DNA of 64,000 nucleotides from Bugula neritina (lineage: Eukaryota > Bryozoa > Gymnolaemata > Cheilostomatida > Bugulidae). The first letter of the stretch is position 1; each line of letters opens with the position of its first letter. Location: positions 14,559,222 to 14,623,221 of the forward strand of contig OZ037766.1 in assembly GCA_964035545.1 (NCBI GenBank). Direction: 5' to 3'. Below, piece after piece: positions 51,650-59,985 of the stretch. A program made the position numbers and the translations under genes. The notes beneath the pieces were generated by a model, which was not told the origin of the DNA, made no database searches, and saw only the letters and a list, made by a program, of their open reading frames with translations.

Positions 51650-52277
51650 GATATATAGTTATATACTTGCTTTAAAAGTTTATAAATCAACAATTATAAT
51701 GTTGAACATGAAATAAAGTGTAAAACACATTCGTAAATGCATATTATAGTATAATTGATATTATGCTGCAGCAATATATTATATACAGAGCTGGTGTTGG
51801 AAACATTTACCTAAATTAATGCAGTTGTAAATTGAGGTTTATTACTGAAAAGTTACAACCAAGAGGTTGAATAAGAGCATGAACCAACTTATAGCTTTTT
51901 AGCTAGAATTTTTAATTTATGTGAGTTTAAAAAAAATTAAACTGAAATGAAAAATAAGTTTAGTTTTCAAGTAGCTAAGAAAAACCTCCAGCTTCATTTT
52001 TCTTTTTTCATACATGTTTAGATCAAATTTTGCAAATGATTTTGGTTAGTTTGATTTTTTTCTTGAAGATCTCTTTAAAAAAATTTAAAGCGAATTGTTT
52101 ATAGTTTTAGCATCTTAGTAGATATTGGAATTTAGATAATGTTCGGATGATGGGCACATATAGGCCTACATGCAACTAGTTTATTAACCCCCACAACTTG
52201 CACCTAGCTCTTACCATATATCAATATCGGTGGCATGTAAAACTGTGGAAGCTACTATTTCAAAAACAATCTATAAA
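51650..52277. other. 3' UTR and AT-rich spacer before Polinton
   Basis: Starts with the 3' UTR of the EGF-Hint gene (AATAAA at 51712-51717), followed by AT-rich sequence without a supported gene, up to the Polinton-side palindrome. Confidence 0.6.
51712..51717 (+). terminator. Poly(A) signal of EGF-Hint gene
   Basis: Canonical AATAAA 63 bp after the stop codon of the gene ending at 51649. Confidence 0.75.
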
Positions 52278-52381
52278 AGTAGTAGGAGGTGGATGGTCCT
52301 GGCTCACTCTTCTTCTACCGTCGAGTCTTCGACTCGCCAGTGTCAGAAGAGTGAGCCAGGACGCATCCACCTCCTACTACT
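52278..52381. repeat. 104-bp near-perfect hairpin at element end
   Basis: Arms 52278-52313 and 52345-52381 are complementary over 36 bp with one extra base in the right arm. The 31-bp loop contains its own small hairpin (cgagtc-ttc-gactcg). Likely part of the Polinton terminal repeat. Confidence 0.85.
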
Positions 52382-52383
52382 CT

Positions 52384-52740
52384 ATTAGTAATATTATAAA
52401 AAAAATAGTGTAATATTATAAAAAAGTAGTGTAATATTATAAATTTTATTTAAAAAAATTTTTTTAGGGTGGATGGTCCTGGCTCACAATACGATACTAT
52501 TAGTAAGATAATAAGAGCTTCGACTCGCCAGTGTCAGAAGAGCGATCCAGGACGCATCCACCTGCTACTATTCTATTAGTAATATTATAAAAAAGTAGTG
52601 TAATATTATAAAAAAGTAGTGTAATATTATAAATTTTATTTAGAAAAATATTTTTTTAAAAATAAGAAAAAAATATTTTTAGGGTGGATGGTTCTAGCTC
52701 ACAATACGATACTAATAGTAAGATAATAAATTATTATACG
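52384..52740. repeat. Reiterated terminal modules
   Basis: Blocks of the terminal hairpin recur: ggtggatggtcctggctcac at 52469, a second right-arm-like block (gtgtcagaagagcgatccag) at about 52530, and a diverged ggtggatggttctagctcac at about 52683. They are separated by AT-rich tracts built of gtaatattataaaaaa-type repeats. No coding capacity. Confidence 0.8.
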
Positions 52741-52763
52741 CTAAGAATATAATAATTTTGTGT

Positions 52764-52958
52764 TTAAACGTTATAACTTGGAAATGTTGGTAAAGATTCA
52801 GTAGATTCGGTTATACCTCCATCATTCGTTGATAAAACTAATTTATTACCAACTGCTCCTTGTAATTTAGGAATAGCGTAATTATTTATATTATTTATTG
52901 TAATAAGATCTGAAATATTTATACCCGTTTCTACAATATTACCATCACTCGAAAGCAT
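52764..52958 (-). CDS. Small Polinton ORF, 64 aa, unknown
   Basis: Not recognised. Polar and Asn/Thr/Ser-rich (LVLSTNDGGITESTE), with no signal peptide or membrane helix. It follows the 173-aa gene by 14 bp in the same direction and is the last frame before the element's terminal repeats. Unlike most genes here it lacks the TATATAAATG motif, so it may be translated from the upstream message or may not be a real gene. Confidence 0.5.
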   Translation of the reverse strand: MLSSDGNIVETGINISDLITINNINNYAIPKLQGAVGNKLVLSTNDGGITESTESLPTFPSYNV

Positions 52959-52972
52959 TAATAATAATTTTT

Positions 52973-53494
52973 TTAATTAGTTAAACTATTATAATAAAGT
53001 TTTAAATATACGTAATCAAAAGGTAGTGCATCAGTAGCGAATTCACTCGGTGTATTAACAAGAATTACGTCATTAGGTTTATAACTCGGATAATTACTCG
53101 AAAGAGCTATTGTAAACGAAAAATTATTATTAGCGTTAACGGTTTTATTAATATTTATTTTATTATACGGAACATTATGTTCGGCACCGCTAATAGTATA
53201 AAATATATTTTCTTTAGACTCGTCAAATGGATTTACGCTATTACGAATATGTAAACCTAATTTTTTATCAGTCCAATATAATTCTTTCGTTTTATTATTA
53301 GGTGAACTTTCGTTATAAAATTGTATTAACGCGTGCGTTATTTCTATAGATTTATTGACTAAATAATCATTAATTAAATCTACCGTAAAGCTATTAATAT
53401 CTTCGTAATAATAAAATTCGTGTTTAGGTATAATACTCGTAATATACGCTTTATTAGTCGTTATATTGACTTTACTAAATTTATAGATATTCAT
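52973..53494 (-). CDS. Polinton protein of unknown function, paralog 1
   Basis: 173 aa, clearly homologous to the 172-aa product next to it (53491-54009). Both share KELYWTDK(K/R)(L/I)GLHVRNS-like and GGEHN/GAEHN segments, YPS(Y/H)KP.DVIL, a terminal YVYLKLYYN-like strand and similar length. Predominantly beta by composition, without signal peptide or membrane helix. Its ATG overlaps the stop of the upstream paralog by four bases (ATGA at 53494-53491) and is preceded by TTATAA. Function unknown; a virion-surface or host-interaction role is speculation based on duplication and position. Confidence 0.8.
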   Translation of the reverse strand: MNIYKFSKVNITTNKAYITSIIPKHEFYYYEDINSFTVDLINDYLVNKSIEITHALIQFYNESSPNNKTKELYWTDKKLGLHIRNSVNPFDESKENIFYTISGAEHNVPYNKININKTVNANNNFSFTIALSSNYPSYKPNDVILVNTPSEFATDALPFDYVYLKLYYNSLTN

Positions 53495-54009
53495 TTATAA
53501 TTATAATAAAGTTTTATTAATACGTAATGAAAAGGTAACGCCGCAGTGGTTATTTCACTAGCGGGAGTATCGGTTAAAATTACGTCGCTAGGTTTATGAC
53601 TAGGATAAGTTTTTGATAATACCATTGTTAATTTAAAATTTTTATTAGCTTCAATAATTTTATTAGCGTTTATTTCGCTAAACGGAAGATTATGTTCGCC
53701 ACCGCTTATATCATAAAAAGTATTTTCATTGGCTCCACTGAATATTTCAGCGCTATTTCTAACGTGTAAGCCTATTCGCTTATCAGTCCAATAAAGTTCT
53801 TTAGTATTATGAGCTTGTTCACCGTAAAATTGTACTAATATATTCGTTATTTCAATCGGTTCATCGATTAAAAAATCTTTAACTAACGTAGCAATAAATC
53901 CTTCGGGATGATACGTAAATTCTGATGGAATTATGATCTTTGTAATATATGGTTTTTCATTTATTATAGTGGCTTTAGCCGAATTTCCAAAAATATAAAC
54001 TGAAGTCAT
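53491..54009 (-). CDS. Polinton protein of unknown function, paralog 2
   Basis: 172 aa, the upstream member of a tandem duplicated pair (see 52973-53494). Identity is concentrated in the middle (KELYWTDKRIGLHVRNS) and near the C terminus (YPSHKPSDVIL). The start is preceded by the exact motif TATATAAATG, whose TAA is the stop codon of the protease gene just upstream, so there is no spacer at all. No recognised domain. Confidence 0.8.
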   Translation of the reverse strand: MTSVYIFGNSAKATIINEKPYITKIIIPSEFTYHPEGFIATLVKDFLIDEPIEITNILVQFYGEQAHNTKELYWTDKRIGLHVRNSAEIFSGANENTFYDISGGEHNLPFSEINANKIIEANKNFKLTMVLSKTYPSHKPSDVILTDTPASEITTAALPFHYVLIKLYYNYK

Positions 54010-54012
54010 TTA
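54000..54012 (-). promoter_or_regulatory. TATATAAATG start motif (representative)
   Basis: TATATAAATG fused to the start codon. Exact copies precede the genes starting at 54009, 54423, 58081, 58426 (+ strand), 59383, 59973, 60744 and 63216; variants TATAATAAATG precede those at 62019 and 62400, and TTATAAATG that at 53494. Resembles late-promoter/initiator motifs of large cytoplasmic DNA viruses (TAAATG). The promoter function is inferred. Confidence 0.7.
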
Positions 54013-54423
54013 TATAAGTAATTTATTTATAATTAATTGAGGTGACTCGTGTTTAGACATTTCTTTAAGCCAATATAAACACAAGTGTCCGCATATAACG
54101 GTACCGAATTTTTGTACTCGTTCCGTGTTATAAAATATAGGTGGTTTTAAATATTTCATTATTTCTAGCGGTGGGTGAAGTCCAAAACTATCAAAATAAT
54201 ATTTTTTATTTCCGTTTTTATACCAAGCTACCCAATGAGTACCGTTACCCATTAAATCGTCTAAATTTAATATACCGCATTCTTTTTTACGCGGTTTATC
54301 GGGTAAATCGTTTCTTGAAAATACTCCTCTAAAAAATGGTATTTTTAACTTTTTAATCGTAAACTCTAATTCAATATTTGATAGAGCTTTATTCGGTAAT
54401 TTTATATTTTTTATTTTAATCAT
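54010..54423 (-). CDS. PRO: Adenovirus-type cysteine protease
   Basis: 137-aa Ulp1/adenain-like cysteine protease expected to cleave virion precursor proteins during particle maturation. Catalytic landmarks in order: His in NGTHWVAWY (about 62), Asp in YYFDSFGLHPP (about 78), and Cys in VICGHLCLYW (about 111). Adenovirus protease is about 200 aa, and Polinton versions are commonly shorter like this. The gene overlaps the end of the polymerase gene by 8 bp and carries TATATAAATG at its own start. Intact. Confidence 0.92.
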   Translation of the reverse strand: MIKIKNIKLPNKALSNIELEFTIKKLKIPFFRGVFSRNDLPDKPRKKECGILNLDDLMGNGTHWVAWYKNGNKKYYFDSFGLHPPLEIMKYLKPPIFYNTERVQKFGTVICGHLCLYWLKEMSKHESPQLIINKLLI

Positions 54424-57400
54424 TTATATAACCGTAAGGGACTGTAGTTATACCGTCTTCGAGTATATTTCTTTTATCATCTTCGGCCGACAGAGCTACT
54501 TTATTTATAGTTTCAGCGTACATCGTATGCTTATGACTTCTTAACACGTTCATCGTTCTAAATTGATTTCGTCGCGTTAATAAACACTCTTTATAATCAT
54601 CAAATGTTATGCGATTATCACGAGTTGTTTTATTAATACCCTTACATTTTTTTTCTTCTATATCATCCATCTTGTAAGAATATAATTTAGCTCTTAGGCC
54701 TACAAATTCTGTAATTTGTTTACCGCCGGCTTCATCCTTGAATTTTCCTATTACTTTTTTATTTTTACCGGTTGGTATACCCGATTTATGATTTTTTGGA
54801 TAATTACTCGTGTCAAATTTATTTTCGATATCCGGTAATATATCTTTATAAAAATCTTCAGTTTGCACGTGATACATTAAACTATCCGTATCCGTAAATA
54901 ATAATTGCGCTTTATTATTATATTTATGTTTAATATACTCGTAATGAAAGTCGTACATTAGAGTTTTACTAATGTCTAAAATTGCGGCTCCCAAATATAC
55001 GGGTTTATCAAACTTTAATTTAGTTACGTTCATATGAACGGCTATTAAATTTTCGGAAAATATAGTGAAGCTTTTAAAGTTTGGTTGATTAGTAAACTTT
55101 TTAGCTTCGCTTTCGCTAGTAACCAATTTAACGTTAACTCTATTACGAATATCTTCCATCGTTTTACCGAACACGGAATTATTCATTAGCTTAAAGAAAT
55201 CTTTTTCAAAATCGCTTCGAGCTAAAGTTCTTAGTTCGGTATTTAATTTTATATATTTTTTTAGCTTATTCGATTCATTAAAGGTTATACCTCTATGAAT
55301 TTTCGTTAATTTTAAGCCGTACATAAGGCATTGTTTTAACGCCTCGTAATGTATAATATAATTTTTTTTATTATTTAAGTTTGGCACTAACTTTTCTACT
55401 TTGTTAATCGTTAACCTTTCGGGGCAAAATGGATAATCTTTATGCGAGTCGTGTAACTCTTTAGAATATTCTAAGTCTACTTCCAAGAAGCTAGGCGGAA
55501 AATTTAAACTTTTTTCCAAGTTTTTACATCGCTTTTCAGTCATCCACTTAAAATTACCCGTAGGTAAATTTTTGGACATAGCCCAACCGTATAAATTATT
55601 AGCGTCTAAATAAGTAATATAACTGCTAGGTTCGCTAGCGTTATAATTTTCCATATACTTATTATTGGCTTTAGCGTGTCTATGACTGATCATACTTACA
55701 CCACCCCTAATAGCCTTTTCAAAGAAAAGTAGTTGGTTAACGTCGGTAATTGGATCCAACTTTAATTCGGTAGTTTTAAGCATAGCGTCCCAACTTAAAC
55801 CCGGGGCCGTATAGTACCAAGCGGGATCTAATTTGTAATATTTTAAACACACGTTTCTAAAGTTTTCAAAAACGTCGGCTAAATGTAATACATCAACTTT
55901 CATATACAAGTCGTGATATTCTTTAAACGTTTTCATATTAAATTCTCGCCAAACGTTTTGAGCGTGTATATAATCTTCTTCCGAAATATTTTGCTCGGTT
56001 AAGCTCGAATAAAACTTTTCTTTAGGTGGTAAAGACGTTTCATTCAACACGCTTAGATTATTAAAATAGTCATACGGAAATACTCCTTTTCTTAATACCA
56101 AGTCTAATTGTTTTTCCTTATAATATTCACCTAAGTGTTTAAAGTCGTCGCGTTTTAAATTCGCCACTAAACTCGCTAAATTAGAACTCATAAATTTATA
56201 CGAGTCTAAAAAGCGAATTTCACGGCTAACTTTAATTTTTTCACCTTCTTTATTGGTAAATTCGTCTACTAATAATTTTTTACTAAAAGATATATATTTT
56301 TCTTCGGTATTAGGTATACACGAAGGTTCACCACCTAAATTTTTAATAAATAAGTGGGCGTCATAACCCGATAAGTTGTGTATAAACACCGGATAAAATT
56401 TTGGAATTTTATAATTTAAATTACAATTTTTATGAGCCGCTCCTCTATAGTCTCCAGTCAAGTGGCAGTGATCTCTCACTCTGTCATTACTCAATTTTTC
56501 TTCGCATATATAACAATTTTCGGCTAATTCGAAAGACTTTTGCTCGTCAATCGTAATTCGCATAGTTTTAGCGAATTTATGTTTTTTATAAATATTTTTA
56601 ATGTCGAGTTCTAATAGTCTTATAAATTGTTCGCCAATATCTTCGTCTTCAGTTTCTTTAGTATAACTTCTATAATTACACTCGCCGGTAACGCTTACTA
56701 TATAATATCTGAAACCCGACGGTTCGTGTTGCTGATATTGGTTAGTATAACTTTCTTTAAAATTAGGATTACAGCCTTGTATAGGCTTTGTAAAACATTC
56801 AAAATCCGCGTATACCACAAACGGTACTCTCATACTACGACAATAATGACTAGATTGAAATTTTATTTTATCTTCTAATTTTGGAAATGTCGTAGTCACG
56901 CTATCATTTTTTAAGCACCAATCTTGATGCTTTTTTAATGATTCGTTAGATCGAAACGAATTCATACAATTTACGCAAATATGTTTAGCGTTAACGCGTT
57001 TATTTATTTGCGAACCGAGTAATTTATTTAAATTTTTAATATACGTATAATGATTTTTTTCGCCATCGGTTATATAAAGTAAATTTATAATTTTATTCTG
57101 ACCGCTAGTTTTTCTCCATAAATTTATCGTATTGCCGTTCCACATAAATACATTAATTCCTATTGAGGAATTAACTTTTTCGAAAGCGTCAATGGATTCT
57201 TTCGTAGCCGGAAATTCCACTCCTTCCCACGATAATTTATTAACGTGCTCTTTATAATTACTAATTCTTTCAACATTTTTATTAACCGGATAAACTCCCA
57301 TTAAAATGGCCCACATAAAGCATTTATCGTCTTTATTTTTAGGATTTATTACGGCCTTTTTCGTTTTAATTTCTTTCGGAAGATCAATCCACGATGATCC

Positions 57401-58081
57401 GTTAAGAGGTTGATATTTATTAATATTAATTTCCATTTTTTTAATGGAATTAAACGTCCAACTACTTCCTTTAGCGTTTAACGAAGCAAAATTTTCTTTT
57501 ATACGTTCAATTATTTCATTGTATATTTCATCAACATTCGTAGAAGATAATATAATTTCAACGTTTGATGTAAATGGCATAGTTTCTATAATAATTTCTC
57601 CGGTACTTATATTATGCTTTTTTACTTTGCAATATAAAAATATTTTAGCTTTTATAGTAGGTTTTAATAATTCTAGTACGTTTAGTTTTACTAGTTTACA
57701 AAACGAATTTATATCGTATCCGGGTAAACCTTTAATTTCATAAGTTTGAAACCAACCATTAGCGGCTTGTTCTTTAAGCTTAGGCTGATTATATAAAGCC
57801 ATAATTTTATCCTTAATCGGATTTACAATTTTTGCAATCGGCTTTACAATACCCTTAACCCATTTTTTTATATTACGCGTAGTTTGCGTAAATATTTCTC
57901 GCATAATTTTTTTCGCGGGTATAGGTATTAACGGGGCTTGTCCTATATTTGGAACGGGTTCGTCCATAGGCGATAATAGCCGTATAAGTTCGGCTTTTCT
58001 TAATCGAGAATATCGTTTCAATCCTCTTTCTTTAGCTAAAGCTTTTAAAGCTTTTACGGTAATTTTTGTATTGAACTCCAT
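54416..58081 (-). CDS. POLB: Protein-primed family B DNA polymerase
   Basis: 1221 aa replicative polymerase that copies the element from its termini using a protein primer. Order of features: SAP-like N-terminal helices (about 8-38, VKALKALAKERGLKRYS); a domain with KCFMWAILMGVYPV, common in Polinton polymerases; a C2H2-like finger (CVNCMNSF, about 365); exonuclease motif YADFECF (about 423); a CYICEEKL...DHCHLTG zinc cluster resembling endonuclease VII/HNH (about 521-545); exonuclease region YDAHLFI; polymerase motif A LDANNLYGWAM (about 820); motif B NNSVFGKT (about 965); motif C FTDTDSL (about 1060). All catalytic motifs are present. Start chosen at the ATG with the TATATAAATG motif. No frame break over 3.7 kb. 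Confidence 0.95.
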   Translation of the reverse strand: MEFNTKITVKALKALAKERGLKRYSRLRKAELIRLLSPMDEPVPNIGQAPLIPIPAKKIMREIFTQTTRNIKKWVKGIVKPIAKIVNPIKDKIMALYNQPKLKEQAANGWFQTYEIKGLPGYDINSFCKLVKLNVLELLKPTIKAKIFLYCKVKKHNISTGEIIIETMPFTSNVEIILSSTNVDEIYNEIIERIKENFASLNAKGSSWTFNSIKKMEININKYQPLNGSSWIDLPKEIKTKKAVINPKNKDDKCFMWAILMGVYPVNKNVERISNYKEHVNKLSWEGVEFPATKESIDAFEKVNSSIGINVFMWNGNTINLWRKTSGQNKIINLLYITDGEKNHYTYIKNLNKLLGSQINKRVNAKHICVNCMNSFRSNESLKKHQDWCLKNDSVTTTFPKLEDKIKFQSSHYCRSMRVPFVVYADFECFTKPIQGCNPNFKESYTNQYQQHEPSGFRYYIVSVTGECNYRSYTKETEDEDIGEQFIRLLELDIKNIYKKHKFAKTMRITIDEQKSFELAENCYICEEKLSNDRVRDHCHLTGDYRGAAHKNCNLNYKIPKFYPVFIHNLSGYDAHLFIKNLGGEPSCIPNTEEKYISFSKKLLVDEFTNKEGEKIKVSREIRFLDSYKFMSSNLASLVANLKRDDFKHLGEYYKEKQLDLVLRKGVFPYDYFNNLSVLNETSLPPKEKFYSSLTEQNISEEDYIHAQNVWREFNMKTFKEYHDLYMKVDVLHLADVFENFRNVCLKYYKLDPAWYYTAPGLSWDAMLKTTELKLDPITDVNQLLFFEKAIRGGVSMISHRHAKANNKYMENYNASEPSSYITYLDANNLYGWAMSKNLPTGNFKWMTEKRCKNLEKSLNFPPSFLEVDLEYSKELHDSHKDYPFCPERLTINKVEKLVPNLNNKKNYIIHYEALKQCLMYGLKLTKIHRGITFNESNKLKKYIKLNTELRTLARSDFEKDFFKLMNNSVFGKTMEDIRNRVNVKLVTSESEAKKFTNQPNFKSFTIFSENLIAVHMNVTKLKFDKPVYLGAAILDISKTLMYDFHYEYIKHKYNNKAQLLFTDTDSLMYHVQTEDFYKDILPDIENKFDTSNYPKNHKSGIPTGKNKKVIGKFKDEAGGKQITEFVGLRAKLYSYKMDDIEEKKCKGINKTTRDNRITFDDYKECLLTRRNQFRTMNVLRSHKHTMYAETINKVALSAEDDKRNILEDGITTVPYGYIND

Positions 58082-58164
58082 TTATATAGTAAAAAAATCT
58101 TTAAACTATAAAATCAATTTTTTAATATTATTACTTATGTAAAATAAGTAATAATACTGAGAAA

Positions 58165-58383
58165 CTAACGTTCTTCTTTTAGTTTATAAGCTTCGCGTTT
58201 TAAAATACTTTTTATATAAAAATATCTATCAATGTTAGGAATTTGTTTTCTCGTTCTAAAATTAATTTCTTTAAGAGATATATTACTAATTACCGGCATA
58301 TATAAATATTCGAGTAACGGCGTATATTTTTTTTGTTCCGATTGCGCGATTAATTTATCGAGTAATTCAACGGTAAGATCCAT
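58165..58383 (-). CDS. Small Polinton ORF, about 72-82 aa, unknown
   Basis: Charged, helical small protein (MDLTVELLDKLIAQSEQ...) with no recognised domain. An in-frame ATG at 58413 would add ten hydrophobic residues, but that stretch reads like AT-rich leader, so I prefer the ATG at 58383 (preceded by TTATAA). Divergent from the + strand gene starting at 58426. Lies between the polymerase gene and the membrane-protein gene. Confidence 0.6.
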   Translation of the reverse strand: MDLTVELLDKLIAQSEQKKYTPLLEYLYMPVISNISLKEINFRTRKQIPNIDRYFYIKSILKREAYKLKEER

Positions 58384-58425
58384 ATTATAAAATAATAAAA
58401 TAATAAAAATCATTTTTTTATATAA

Positions 58426-58905
58426 ATGGACTTTCGACGAGAAAAATTAGAACTCTTAAACGATGAAATTATTAAATTAGAAAACGAATACGAACAAAAA
58501 CTTAATCATTTTAATTGGTTATCGAAATCGTTAAAAATAATTTCGGGATTATGCGGTACAACGAATTTAATATGCGGCGTTATTATTACGGCGTTATTAA
58601 ACGCTAACGTTACTAAACAAACGTTATTACCATTATCTATAATAGTAAGTATAATGAGTGTAATTACTACTTCTATTTCTTCTCAAGATACTAAATTAAT
58701 TAAATCTACGTTAATGTATTTAGATATATATACCTTTATAAAAGATTCTAAATTAGAAATTAATTCTATGTTGTCGAAATTTTTAAGCGACGCTCATATA
58801 GACGAAGAAGAATACGACGCTATAACCGAAAAATATAAAGATATTAATAGCGTAATATCGGATAAAAAAAGCGATATAATAATCGCTCGTAACAACATTT
58901 GTTAA
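58426..58905 (+). CDS. Polinton membrane protein with two helices
   Basis: 159 aa, the only gene of the element on the + strand. N-terminal coiled-coil-like segment (REKLELLNDEIIKLENEYEQ), two hydrophobic helices (about 50-62 around IICGVIITALL and 72-87 around LSIIVSIMSVITT), then a charged helical C-terminal half. The start carries the exact TATATAAATG motif in + orientation, 42 bp from the preferred start of the divergent small gene. Role unknown. A two-helix membrane protein beside virion genes could act in membrane remodelling or entry, but that is speculation. Confidence 0.75.
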   Translation: MDFRREKLELLNDEIIKLENEYEQKLNHFNWLSKSLKIISGLCGTTNLICGVIITALLNANVTKQTLLPLSIIVSIMSVITTSISSQDTKLIKSTLMYLDIYTFIKDSKLEINSMLSKFLSDAHIDEEEYDAITEKYKDINSVISDKKSDIIIARNNIC

Positions 58906-58978
58906 TTACTTGCAAAATGCAATTAATTAAAAAAGGGAGTTCAATACAAAAATATTCGTTTATTTATATACGTTTTCT

Positions 58979-59383
58979 TTAACTATAATATAAAGCGTCA
59001 TTTCGTCTTTTTTCTATTTCGTCTTCGGCGTATTTTAGTTTAGTAAAGAATGACGGTATTCTAGCCACCGCGTAATTCATTAAACCTACGTTAAGTTCTT
59101 GAATTATTTCTTTAGTCTTGTAAATAGTTTTTATTTTTAATTTTCCATCATTTTCTTTATAAATAATTTCTTTTTTATTAGTATAAACGCGTTCTTCGAA
59201 CACTCCTCGTTCGTTAGACGGATTAGTCATTTCGTCTAATATATTAAATTTTTTATATATAATTATTTCTTTTAAATCACCGCTTTCATACATTTGTTTT
59301 TCGTATTCGGAAGTTTTATATATCGTTTCGGTAATTGGGGTGCCGTCGAGGCTTTTATAAGTAATTACTGTTGGTTCAACCAT
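58979..59383 (-). CDS. Polinton protein of unknown function, 134 aa
   Basis: Not recognised. Lysine- and isoleucine-rich with repeated YK(S/T)-type strands (ITETIYKTSEYE; LKIKTIYKTKEI), ending in a charged helix (DEIEKRRNDALYYS). The two halves look weakly alike, suggesting an internal duplication. The start carries TATATAAATG. Located next to the pVI-like gene in the capsid gene block. Confidence 0.7.
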   Translation of the reverse strand: MVEPTVITYKSLDGTPITETIYKTSEYEKQMYESGDLKEIIIYKKFNILDEMTNPSNERGVFEERVYTNKKEIIYKENDGKLKIKTIYKTKEIIQELNVGLMNYAVARIPSFFTKLKYAEDEIEKRRNDALYYS

Positions 59384-59403
59384 TTATATACTTATTCTTT
59401 AAA

Positions 59404-59973
59404 CTATAATAGCATGCTTAAAAGAGGAATGTTTTTAAACGGACTATTCGGACCTAAAATTAAACCTTCGCCTTTTATATAGCTAGAACCCTGTTTTAAA
59501 TATAAACCGTTACCTTTCATTAGATTAGACGACGCGACTGGTTTTAAAGTAATAGAACCGTTTGAATTTGGTTCTACGGAACATACGCATCCGCCTCTTT
59601 TCAAATAAAGACCTTTACCTTTAATAGCTCTTTCGACTCCGGCACTAGCGGCTCCGGAAAGTACACCCGGTATAATAGTTTTTAATAGCGTAGGTATTAC
59701 TCTCGTAGCTATACCCAATAGAGCTCCTAAAAATCCTCCGCTCATTGACGCGTTAGTTTTTACTAACGACGGAGACATTTCGAGCGTTATATTTTTTTTA
59801 TTCGCGTTTAACGCTTTTAAAATATTATCATTTTGCGTTTTCGTAACGACTAGTTTATCGTTTCCGCTTTCGAGAGGTAATTTAATAACGCAACCCTTAC
59901 CGCTTCTATAAGCGTTCATTATTTTTTGTTTTTGCGCCTGCGGCACATTTCCTATAATTTCGCAATAACCCAT
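59404..59973 (-). CDS. Putative membrane-active minor virion protein (pVI-like)
   Basis: 189 aa. Residues about 78-117 form a Gly/Ala-rich hydrophobic amphipathic segment (SGGFLGALLGIATRV). Three repeats follow: GKGLYLKRGG, GNGLYLKQGS and GEGLILGPNS, and the protein ends in NIPLLSMLL. This layout resembles minor core/membrane-lytic proteins encoded beside the penton gene in Polintons and adenovirus-like elements. The likely role is inside the capsid next to the vertex, with processing by the element's protease possible at Gly-rich sites (inference). TATATAAATG at the start. Assignment is by pattern, not a confident family match. Confidence 0.6.
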   Translation of the reverse strand: MGYCEIIGNVPQAQKQKIMNAYRSGKGCVIKLPLESGNDKLVVTKTQNDNILKALNANKKNITLEMSPSLVKTNASMSGGFLGALLGIATRVIPTLLKTIIPGVLSGAASAGVERAIKGKGLYLKRGGCVCSVEPNSNGSITLKPVASSNLMKGNGLYLKQGSSYIKGEGLILGPNSPFKNIPLLSMLL

Positions 59974-59985
59974 TTATATAATACA

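Noticed and set aside
52198-52413. 71-codon open frame
   Set aside because: Crosses the terminal hairpin; no similarity, and it lacks the start motif of the element's genes.
56627-57743. Plus-strand frames inside the polymerase gene
   Set aside because: Antisense to a conserved 1221-residue protein.
58384-58413. Hydrophobic N-terminal extension of the small Polinton protein as a signal peptide
   Set aside because: Ten residues from an AT-rich leader with no basic start or cleavage site; the inner ATG fits better.
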